From Planctomycetota bacterium (GTDB lineage Bacteria; Planctomycetota; Phycisphaerae; WQYP01), in NCBI GenBank assembly GCA_021799715.1, contig JAJYZY010000069.1, positions 1-12,858 of the forward strand: a stretch of DNA of 12,858 bases, read 5' to 3'. Positions 1-7,290 of the stretch are shown here, one piece after another. How positions within the stretch are numbered: position 1 is the first letter of the stretch; each line of letters begins with the position of its first letter. Position numbers and translations under genes: made by a program. The notes beneath the pieces are model-generated. The model worked only from the letters and a program-made list of their open reading frames with translations, was not told the origin of the DNA and did no database searches.

Positions 1-733
1 GATTGCCGCCGCCTTCGCCCGGCTCGCCTTCTCCGCGCACGCGCACCGCCTGCCCGTCATGAATGCCGGCCGGAATTTTCACCACTATTTTCCGGTTTAA
101 CGGCGAACGCCCGCTGCCGTCGCAATCCGGACATGGCTTATCAATGGTGGACCCCTGCCCCATACAGGCCGGACATGTGCCGACCATCTGAAACATGCCG
201 CCGAAGCCGCGCTGCACCACCTGGCCGCGGCCGCCGCAGGTGGAGCATATTTTGCGTTTCGTGCCCGGTTTGGCACCGGTGCCTTCACAGGTCTTGCACA
301 GATCCTGCCGGGTGAATTCAACTTCACGTTCACAGCCGCGGGCCACATCCTGCAGGGTAATTTCCGTGAGCGTTTCGAGATCATATCCGCGTTCGGACCG
401 GCGCGGCTGCCCGCCCCGCGATCGCCCCATGCCGCCGAAGATGTCATTGAACATGGAGAATATGTCGTCGGACTGCATATTCTGATAATCATGCACCGCC
501 GAGCCGCGCAGACCGTCATGGCCAAATTGATCGTAGCGTTCGCGTTTCTGGGAGTCGGAAAGAACTTCGTAAGCTTCGGAGCATTCTTTGAAACGGATTT
601 CAGCTTCCTTATCACCGGGATTTTTATCGGGGTGATATTTCAGCGCGGCCCGGCGGTAGGCTTTTTTTATTTCGTCGGCGGAAGATTTTCGCTCAACTTC
701 CAGTATTTCATAATAATCACGTTTTGTGGCCAT
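1..733 (-). CDS. dnaJ: Chaperone protein DnaJ (Hsp40), 5' part, runs off the left edge
   Basis: This is a co-chaperone that stimulates the ATPase of DnaK and delivers unfolded clients in the cytoplasm. The first 244 codons are visible, of roughly 370 expected for the family. Residues 1-72 form the J domain, with the HPD motif at 34-36 that is needed to contact DnaK. A short Gly/Phe region (about 92-110, [10 protein letters not shown]) follows. The zinc-binding domain has all four CxxCxGxG repeats: CKTCEGTG at 146, CSTCGGRG at 163, CPACMGQG at 187 and CPDCDGSG at 201. The start of the C-terminal substrate-binding domain follows. This is therefore a type I DnaJ. The ATG at 733 is chosen because [11 protein letters not shown] matches the family N-terminus; no clear Shine-Dalgarno precedes it. 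It lies 116 bases downstream of groL copy B, with a 10-bp hairpin between. No dnaK or grpE is visible; the 3' end and the next gene lie outside the window. Confidence 0.97.
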   Translation of the reverse strand, partial: MATKRDYYEILEVERKSSADEIKKAYRRAALKYHPDKNPGDKEAEIRFKECSEAYEVLSDSQKRERYDQFGHDGLRGSAVHDYQNMQSDDIFSMFNDIFGGMGRSRGGQPRRSERGYDLETLTEITLQDVARGCEREVEFTRQDLCKTCEGTGAKPGTKRKICSTCGGRGQVVQRGFGGMFQMVGTCPACMGQGSTIDKPCPDCDGSGRSPLNRKIVVKIPAGIHDGQAVRVRGEGEPGEGGGN

Positions 734-767
734 TGTTTTGGACTCTGCACCGAGCTTTACAAACTGA

Positions 768-796
768 AGCCCAGGGACCTTTGCGATCCCTGGGCT
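768..796 (-). terminator. Strong hairpin between groL copy B and dnaJ (attenuator or mRNA-processing stem)
   Basis: The perfect 10-bp stem AGCCCAGGGA / TCCCTGGGCT encloses a 9-nt loop. It lies 53 bases past the groL copy B stop and 35 bases before the dnaJ start. On the minus strand it is followed by TCAGTTTGT rather than a proper U tract. It is therefore a poor intrinsic terminator, and partial attenuation or protection of the groL 3' end is equally possible. The stem itself is read directly; its role is inferred. Confidence 0.5.
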
Positions 797-849
797 CCAT
801 TGATTTTAACACCATCGGCGATCATGACGGATGCCACGATTGACCGCGT

Positions 850-2463
850 TTACCGCACAGCGCCGGATATTTTTTCCTGTTCATCCTTGACTTCCGTGAC
901 CAGAACGTCAGTGGTCAGCAGAAGCCCGGCTACCGAGGCGGCATTTTGCAGCGCCGTGCGCGCCACCTTCGCCGGATCAACGATGCCCAGCTTGAACATG
1001 TCCCCATATTCACCGGTGGCCGCGTTGTAGCCGTAGGTGCCTTCTTTTTCCAGAATGGCATCGACTACGACGGTTCCATCTTCGCCGGCGTTCTGGCAAA
1101 TCTGAATCGTCGGGGCACGCAGGGCGGCGAGGATAATGTCAAAGCCTACTTTTTCATCGCCACGGGCTTTGGACTTACCAGCTTCCACCGCGGCAATGGC
1201 CCGCAGGAATGCCACGCCGCCGCCGGCCACGATGCCTTCTTCCGCCGCGGCGCGTGTGGCATGCAGGGCATCTTCCACACGGAACTTGGCTTCCTTCATC
1301 GCGGTTTCCGTGGCCCCGCCGACACGCAGCACCGCCACGCCGCCGGTAAGCTTGGCCAGGCGCTCCTGGAGCTTTTCGCGGTCATAGTCGCTGGTGGTTT
1401 TTTCAATTTGCAGACGAATTTGGGACACTCTCGCTTCGATGTCCTTCTTTTTACCGGCACCTTCAATAATGGTGGTGTTGTCTTTATCAACAACCACGCG
1501 CTTGGCCCGGCCCAGATCGGACAATTCAAGAGAGTCCAGTTTGGTGCCCAAATCTTCGCTGATGAATGTGCCGCCGGTCACAACCGCCAGATCACCCATG
1601 ATGGCCTTGCGCCGATCGCCAAATCCGGGAGCCTTGACCGCACAGACCTGCAGAATGCTCCGCAGACGATTGACCACCAGGGTGGCCAGAGCTTCCGCTT
1701 CCACATCTTCCGCGATTATCAGCAGCGGTTTGGCGGCGGTGACAATTTTGTTCAACAGCGGGAGAATCTCGCTGATGGTGCTGATTTTCTTTTCAAACAG
1801 CACAATGTAGGGGTCTTCCAGAACGCATTCCAGCGTGCCGGGATTGGTCATAAAATATGGTGAGAGATATCCTTTATCAAAGGCCATGCCTTCCACCACA
1901 TCCATCGTGGTTTCAATGCTTTTGCCTTCTTCAATGGTCACCACGCCATCCTTGCCCACGCGGTCCAGGGCATCGGCAATCAGATTGCCGACGGCCACAT
2001 CCGAATTGGCGGAAATGGTGGCGACTTTGCGCAGATCATCTTTTCCGCTGACCTTGCGTGCCGAAAGCTTGATGGCTTCCGCGGCGGCTTCAACGGCTTT
2101 ATCAATGCCGCGTTTGACAACCACCGGATTCATGCCCGTGGTGACATAGCGCAGCCCGGCGGAGTAGATTGCCTCCGCGAGAACTGTGGCGGTGGTGGTG
2201 CCATCGCCGGCAATGTCATTGGTTTTGCTGGCCACTTCATTGACCAGTTTGGCTCCCATGTTTTCAAAAGGTTCCGCCAGTTCAACTTCCTTGGCCACCG
2301 TTACGCCGTCACGGGTAACCTGCGGCGAACCCCAGCTTTTGGAGATCACAACATTGCGACCGGACGGCCCGAGCGTTACTTTCACCGCGCCGGCAAGTTT
2401 TGAAAGCCCCTGTTGAACTTTCTGACGGGCGGCCTGATCGAAAATTAATTGCTTAGCTGCCAT
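850..2463 (-). CDS. groL: 60-kDa chaperonin GroEL, copy B (no GGM tail)
   Basis: This is an ATP-driven chaperonin that forms double heptameric rings and folds proteins with the GroES lid in the cytoplasm. At 537 residues it is slightly short of the usual ~545. The ATP-site segments are intact: LGPSGRNVV near 31, [10 protein letters not shown] near 50 and [13 protein letters not shown] near 86. The apical domain has GYLSPYF, which keeps the Tyr-Tyr-Phe set known in E. coli GroEL to bind substrate and GroES, followed by [20 protein letters not shown]. The second ATP-binding segment, [15 protein letters not shown], is also intact. The C-terminus ends in EKISGAVR, with none of the Gly-Gly-Met repeats that line the cavity floor in most GroELs. 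A GAGGT Shine-Dalgarno lies 9 bases before the ATG. It follows groES by 95 bases and precedes dnaJ. It is probably a diverged paralogue rather than the main housekeeping chaperonin. Confidence 0.97.
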   Translation of the reverse strand: MAAKQLIFDQAARQKVQQGLSKLAGAVKVTLGPSGRNVVISKSWGSPQVTRDGVTVAKEVELAEPFENMGAKLVNEVASKTNDIAGDGTTTATVLAEAIYSAGLRYVTTGMNPVVVKRGIDKAVEAAAEAIKLSARKVSGKDDLRKVATISANSDVAVGNLIADALDRVGKDGVVTIEEGKSIETTMDVVEGMAFDKGYLSPYFMTNPGTLECVLEDPYIVLFEKKISTISEILPLLNKIVTAAKPLLIIAEDVEAEALATLVVNRLRSILQVCAVKAPGFGDRRKAIMGDLAVVTGGTFISEDLGTKLDSLELSDLGRAKRVVVDKDNTTIIEGAGKKKDIEARVSQIRLQIEKTTSDYDREKLQERLAKLTGGVAVLRVGGATETAMKEAKFRVEDALHATRAAAEEGIVAGGGVAFLRAIAAVEAGKSKARGDEKVGFDIILAALRAPTIQICQNAGEDGTVVVDAILEKEGTYGYNAATGEYGDMFKLGIVDPAKVARTALQNAASVAGLLLTTDVLVTEVKDEQEKISGAVR

Positions 2464-2518
2464 GGTTTATTTACCTCATATTAAGTTCTGAATTCTGATA
2501 TATCCAACGGAAACATCA

Positions 2519-2541
2519 GCCGCGGAATATCGGCCCGCGGC
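2519..2541 (-). other. GC-rich hairpin between groES and groL copy B
   Basis: Arms GCCGCGG and CCGCGGC (7 bp, all G/C) flank a 9-nt loop. It begins 17 bases past the groES stop and ends about 55 bases before the groL copy B start. No U tract follows on the minus strand, so it is unlikely to terminate strongly. It may slow decay of the upstream message or mark a processing point. The role is inference only. Confidence 0.4.
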
Positions 2542-2558
2542 CGGACGCCCCGCTTCCA

Positions 2559-2849
2559 TTACTTCTCTACAACGCCCAGCAAATCGCTCTCACGAACAAT
2601 CACGAACGTCTCGTCGTTGATTTTAACTTCCGTGCCGGCATATTTGCCGTAATAGACCTCTTCACCGACCTTTACCGCGATCGGGGCGCGTTGGCCATTA
2701 TCCAACATCCGTCCCGGACCGGCGTGGAGAACTTTTCCACGGGTGGGCTTTTCCTTGGCCGTTTCCGGCAGCACAATGCCGGTGGCGGTTTTGGTTTCCG
2801 CTTCCGCGGGCTTGATGACAAGACGATCATCCAGAGGACTGAGTTTCAT
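2559..2849 (-). CDS. groS: 10-kDa co-chaperonin GroES
   Basis: This is the heptameric lid that caps GroEL and triggers release of substrate into the folding chamber. It has 96 residues, the usual length. It starts MKLSPLDDRLVIKP, the canonical first beta strand, followed by the mobile-loop region ETKTATGIVLPETAKEKP with the IVLP tripeptide that docks on GroEL. GKVLHAGPGR and GEEVYYGKYAGTEV follow, and the C-terminus is ESDLLGVVEK. A clean AGGAG lies 9 bases before the ATG. The gene sits between the two groL copies (102 bases after copy A, 95 before copy B), so one GroES is positioned to serve both chaperonins. No second groES is visible in the window. The mobile loop looks ordinary, so nothing here shows which GroEL it prefers. 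Confidence 0.98.
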   Translation of the reverse strand: MKLSPLDDRLVIKPAEAETKTATGIVLPETAKEKPTRGKVLHAGPGRMLDNGQRAPIAVKVGEEVYYGKYAGTEVKINDETFVIVRESDLLGVVEK

Positions 2850-2884
2850 ATTCGTTTTCTCCTAAAAGCTTGAGTTCATTTTAA

Positions 2885-2900
2885 GCGGCAGCGATGCCGC
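2885..2900 (-). other. Hairpin between groL copy A and groES
   Basis: The stem GCGGCA / TGCCGC (6 bp) with a tetraloop is followed on the minus strand by TTAAAATGAAC. It lies 51 bases past the groL copy A stop and 35 bases before the groES start. The trailing sequence is AT-rich but is not a real U run, so weak attenuation or transcript processing is possible. The stem is seen directly; the role is inferred. Confidence 0.4.
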
Positions 2901-2951
2901 GATGTTCAACGTAACGAGATTACCGGGGCATAAAAGGGGCCAGACCCAGGC

Positions 2952-4682
<1,731 letters not shown>

Positions 4683-4719
4683 CTAAATATCGCGGAATGT
4701 TACCGCAACCACTCATGAG

Positions 4720-4773
4720 GCACCGCAGCCTATCAGGCCGCAGGCACCATATACCAACATTGGCCTGCGGTGC
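4720..4773 (-). promoter_or_regulatory. Candidate structured leader of groL copy A with competing stems
   Basis: On the minus strand, segment 4773-4762 (GCACCGCAGGCC) can pair with 4730-4720 (GGCTGCGGTGC): 9 bp plus two more across a bulge. The inner part CCGCAGGC (4770-4763) can instead pair with GCCTGCGG (4745-4738) as a perfect 8-bp stem. The two pairings exclude each other. The element sits 53-106 bases before the start codon, on the leader side of a heat-shock gene. A temperature- or factor-responsive switch is possible but unproven. Confidence 0.3.
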
Positions 4774-4836
4774 AGGCACTGCCGAATCTTGTCATGCAAC
4801 TTCTATGCCAGCGGCGGATAACACCCGGAATCAAAT

Positions 4837-4867
4837 TCATAAGTAAATTAAATAAAACAACTTATGA
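4837..4867. promoter_or_regulatory. AT-rich inverted repeat, candidate operator upstream of groL copy A
   Basis: Arms TCATAAGT and ACTTATGA match perfectly over 8 bp and are separated by a 15-base A/T-rich spacer, giving a 31-base symmetric site. The arrangement resembles a dimeric repressor site, but the sequence is not CIRCE. It is too AT-rich to be a stable terminator. It lies 170-200 bases before the groL start. The symmetry is read directly; binding is inferred. Confidence 0.35.
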
Positions 4868-4873
4868 GTTTTA

Positions 4874-4893
4874 CATCGATCCCGGAATCGATG
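4874..4893. other. 20-base near-perfect palindrome CATCGAT..ATCGATG
   Basis: CATCGATCCCGGAATCGATG is self-complementary except for one central pair. As RNA it would form a 7-bp stem with a short loop, as DNA a symmetric site. It lies about 60 bases beyond the argC terminator and next to the AT-rich inverted repeat. It could be a second argC 3' hairpin (TAAAAC follows on the minus strand, not a U run) or part of a composite operator. Confidence 0.35.
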
Positions 4894-4958
4894 CGAGTTC
4901 CAATTATTTTCTGCCGTGCTGGCAGGGGTATACCGATCCAGCTACCCCGCAGGTTGTC

Positions 4959-4978
4959 AAAAAGGCAGAGATACTGCC
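4959..4978 (-). terminator. Probable rho-independent terminator of argC
   Basis: On the minus strand GGCAG-TATCT-CTGCC is followed directly by TTTTT, a short stem-loop plus U tract. It starts 53 bases after the argC stop codon. The stem is only 5 bp, so termination may be partial. It is the only place between argC and groL with a stem followed by a run of five Ts, and it suggests that argC and the chaperone cluster are separate transcripts. Confidence 0.55.
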
Positions 4979-5030
4979 GCTTCGCGAGGCGGCCCGCTTT
5001 GCACCGCCCGGTTCCGCCCACCGAATCGCT

Positions 5031-6047
5031 TCACAGCAGCCCCGCGGTTTCATCGAGGCCGAACATCAGATTCATATTTTCAATGGCCTGTCCCGCCGCG
5101 CCTTTCACCATGTTGTCAATGGCCGAGATCACAACCAACCGACCGTTGTAAAGTTTCACAGCGAGATCGGCAAAATTGGTGTTGGCAACATATTTTGTGC
5201 TTGGCAAGTTGTTGAATCTCATCCGCACAAAGGGCTTGCCGCTGTAGGCTTTTTCAAAGGCCCCTAACGCATCGTCCAAGGTCACCGCCGGTTTGGGCTT
5301 TAAGTAAATGGTTTCCAGAATGCCCCGGTCCATGGGAATCAGATGCGGCACAAACAGCAATTGCACGGCATGGCCGGAAACGGCCTCGAGTGTCTGCTGA
5401 ATTTCCGGGGCATGACGGTGGGACCCAATACCATAGGGTTCAAAGGTTTCGTTGCGTTCTGGAAAATGATGCTGTAGGGATGGCGTGCGGCCCGCCCCGG
5501 AAATGCCTGAAGCCGCATTGATAATCATATCCATTGGCTCCACCAGACCGGCCCGCAGCAGCGGCCCAATGCCCAGCGCGGCGGCCGTGGGATAACAGCC
5601 GGGATTGCTGACCAGTTGGGCGTTTTTAATTTCCGCGGCGAAAAACTCCGGCAGGCCGTACACCGCCGATGCCAGGTTTTTAGTATCACCGTGCGCGTGT
5701 TTGTACCACTTCTCATAAACTGCGGTATCTTTAAGCCGATAGTCCGCGGACAGATCAATAACCTTCAAACCCGCTTCCAGCAGCGGTGGAACATGTTCCA
5801 TTGCCGCGACGTGCGGCAAACACAAAAATGCCACATCGGCGGCTTTTTTAATGGCGTCCACATCGAATGGCGCAATTGGCAGGTCAATGCGCCCGAGCAA
5901 CTCCGGAAACAATTCGCTGATCGGCTGTTCCTGCTTGCGGCTGGCCAGGTATGTGATGCGCACGGCCGGGTGCTTAAGCAACCAGCGGATGGTTTCAAGG
6001 GAGGTGTAACCTGTAGCGCCGATGATGGCAACACGAATCTGTTTCAT
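5031..6047 (-). CDS. argC: N-acetyl-gamma-glutamyl-phosphate reductase
   Basis: This enzyme catalyses the NADPH-dependent reduction of N-acetylglutamyl 5-phosphate to N-acetylglutamate semialdehyde, the third step of arginine biosynthesis, in the cytoplasm. It has 338 residues, typical of the single-domain bacterial enzyme. The N-terminal Rossmann fold opens with RVAIIGATGYTSLE (5-18). The catalytic cysteine is in SNPGCYPTAAA (Cys151). ASGISGAGR (179-187) and GSHRHAPEI (208-216) follow; the latter holds the conserved active-site histidine. The C-terminus has KGAAGQAIENMN, also a family signature. The ATG at 6047 gives the standard start just before the Rossmann fold; a weak AGGA lies about 11 bases upstream. 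No other arg gene is adjacent, so it looks like a stand-alone transcription unit here, with a TATAAT upstream and a terminator downstream. Confidence 0.98.
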   Translation of the reverse strand: MKQIRVAIIGATGYTSLETIRWLLKHPAVRITYLASRKQEQPISELFPELLGRIDLPIAPFDVDAIKKAADVAFLCLPHVAAMEHVPPLLEAGLKVIDLSADYRLKDTAVYEKWYKHAHGDTKNLASAVYGLPEFFAAEIKNAQLVSNPGCYPTAAALGIGPLLRAGLVEPMDMIINAASGISGAGRTPSLQHHFPERNETFEPYGIGSHRHAPEIQQTLEAVSGHAVQLLFVPHLIPMDRGILETIYLKPKPAVTLDDALGAFEKAYSGKPFVRMRFNNLPSTKYVANTNFADLAVKLYNGRLVVISAIDNMVKGAAGQAIENMNLMFGLDETAGLL

Positions 6048-6093
6048 GGCTCAATGCGTTCCTAACCCGGGCACTTCGCGGCCCGAACGGGCT

Positions 6094-6099
6094 ATTATA
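6094..6099 (-). promoter_or_regulatory. Candidate -10 box of argC (TATAAT)
   Basis: A perfect TATAAT on the minus strand lies 46 bases before the argC start, just past the GH16 stop codon. No good -35 hexamer is found 16-18 bases upstream. A 12-base palindrome (GCCCGTTCGGGC, 6092-6081) follows it and would form a small hairpin in the leader. The consensus match is real; promoter function is inferred. Confidence 0.35.
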
Positions 6100-6450
6100 G
6101 AGGATCAATTCGCGCGTTGATACACCCGAACGTATTGCACCTGAAATATTCCGGGAAACGCGGTGTGCGCCGGGTTTCCGCCCATTCCGCCGACCGCCAG
6201 ATTCAAGATCATATATGCTTTCTGATGGAATGGATTAAATTGATCATACTTTTTTTCCACCGTCTGCCGCAGGTCAACATGATTCATTAATCGCCCGTCG
6301 AGGTAAAGCCGGATAAATCCCGGCTCCCAGTGCATGACCCAGAGATGAAATTGGCTCGACCACTCCGGATTGTGAAATTCAGCCAGGGGCGTAAAGACGC
6401 TTTTCCATCTGGTTGAACCCGAAGGGTTCTGCCAACCCACATTCGCATTA

Positions 6451-6478
6451 GAGCGGTTCTCATAAATAATGTCGCATG
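6451..6478 (+). repeat. Left terminal inverted repeat of the MITE
   Basis: This is the 28-base arm starting GAGCGGTTCTC and ending GTCGCATG. It pairs with 6523-6550 at 22 of 28 positions. The mismatches cluster in the middle while both ends of the arm are conserved, as expected if a transposase recognises the tips and an internal box. Confidence 0.85.
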
Positions 6479-6522
6479 TTTTAAGGTAATACGCACTGCC
6501 GTACACAAGAATTTACGCCTCG

Positions 6523-6550
6523 CATGCGACAAGACTTTCGAGAAACGCTC
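6523..6550 (-). repeat. Right terminal inverted repeat of the MITE
   Basis: Read on the minus strand, this arm starts GAGCGTTTCTC and ends GTCGCATG, the mirror of the left arm. It is followed outward by the TA duplicate at 6551-6552. Confidence 0.85.
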
Positions 6551-7136
6551 TAATATGACCGGCATAATACTCCATGATGTCAATTTCTCCGCAGGCGGGC
6601 CACGGCTTGTGATCGCCGAGCATCCACCAGGCCGGCCACATGCCCGGGCGGGTATCGATTTTCCCGCGCATGGCAAATATACCGTATTTCCAGGAATGCC
6701 GGCCGCGCGTGGTCAGGCTTGCGGACGTGTAATAGGCAAATTGCCGCCGGGTCTGCCAATGGTGGCTGCCCGCGCGGTAATTGGGATTTCGCACCTGTTG
6801 CCGCCGCGCTTCAATAAACAGATACCCGTCGCGACAAAAAGCATTTTGTGGTTCATACCATTGCAATTCCCGATTGCGGACAAAGCCATGCTCAAAGCCC
6901 CAATTTCCCGGATCAGGGCGGCCGTCACGCCGGAAGTTATCTTCCCATGCCAGTTTATAGCCGCGCGGCAATATGGCCGCCTCCGTTAACCGACTGCCAC
7001 CGAATAGCCCCGCCGCCGCCAAACCAACTGTCCGGCGATTCAATTGCCGCCTTGTCAACATGATTCCAACTCCTTACGCATGAGTCCCTGTCCTTGGCGC
7101 GAATCATGAGTCATTCCGCCGTTGGTACTCAACGCC

Positions 7137-7164
7137 ATGATAATAGCGTGAAGGCATCTAACAA
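7137..7164 (-). promoter_or_regulatory. Candidate sigma-70-type promoter of the GH16 gene
   Basis: On the minus strand TTGTTA (7164-7159), a 16-base spacer and TATCAT (7142-7137) match the -35/-10 consensus at four and five of six positions. It lies 76 bases upstream of the GH16 start, in the divergent region shared with the antiporter. An 8-base direct repeat CATGAGTC (7079-7086 and 7105-7112) lies between it and the gene and could be a regulator site. Confidence 0.35.
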
Positions 7165-7290
7165 GTTTTAAATGTTGCAATTCCCGCTTGACGCGGTGCT
7201 TTGGACGCATCAGGGAAACCTTGATATTGCCATTAGTCGCTTCAATTAGCTGGAATCAGCGCAACATGTTACCATCCGCAGCGGGAAATC

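Larger units (their letters stand above)
6451..6550. mobile_element. MITE, 100 bp, IS630/Tc1-mariner type (TA target duplication), inserted in the GH16 gene
   Basis: The two 28-base ends, 6451-6478 and the reverse complement of 6523-6550, match at 22 of 28 positions. They begin GAGCG-TTCTC and finish with an identical GTCGCATG. TA is present directly on both sides (6449-6450 and 6551-6552), as expected for IS630/Tc1-mariner transposition. The 44-base middle has no coding capacity, so the element is non-autonomous and would need a transposase supplied elsewhere. Removing the element and one TA rebuilds a continuous GH16 frame, which supports the exact boundaries. Symmetry continues two bases into the flanks (AT/TA context). 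The family assignment rests on the TA duplication, since no transposase is visible. Confidence 0.88.
6105..7061 (-). pseudogene. GH16 family glycoside hydrolase (laminarinase-like), interrupted by a MITE
   Basis: This was probably a secreted endo-glucanase of family GH16, acting on beta-1,3(4)-glucans or related polysaccharides. It starts MLTRRQLNRRTVGLAAAGLFG, a twin-arginine-like signal peptide. PRGYKLAWEDNF and NWGFEHG open the jelly roll. The catalytic motif GEIDIMEYY has nucleophile Glu159, Asp161 and acid/base Glu164. The frame then enters a 102-base insertion (100-bp element plus one TA) and meets TAA at 6513-6515. Past the element the same frame continues to the gene end with typical GH16 sequence (FHLWVMHWEPGFIRLYLDG, AYMILNLAVGG, VQYVRVYQ). 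Excising the element and one TA gives EIDIMEYYAGHINANVGW and a 284-residue protein, normal for the family. AAGGAG lies 8 bases before the ATG. The truncated 182-residue product keeps the catalytic motif but lacks nearly half of the fold, so it is probably inactive. Confidence 0.9.

Noticed and set aside
946..1863. 305-codon open frame on the plus strand opposite groL copy B
   Set aside because: It lies wholly antisense to a well-conserved groL. A similar frame occurs opposite copy A (3459-4061), as expected from groL codon bias. Antisense groEL frames of this kind are well-known misannotations.
4770..5267. Plus-strand frames opposite the argC 3' end and the groL leader
   Set aside because: They overlap a conserved argC on the other strand, lack ribosome sites and show no family motif.
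6105..6506. The 3' GH16 fragment as a separate 133-residue gene
   Set aside because: Its GTG start lies inside the MITE with no Shine-Dalgarno, and its frame is the same as the upstream GH16 half, so it is the remnant of one gene.
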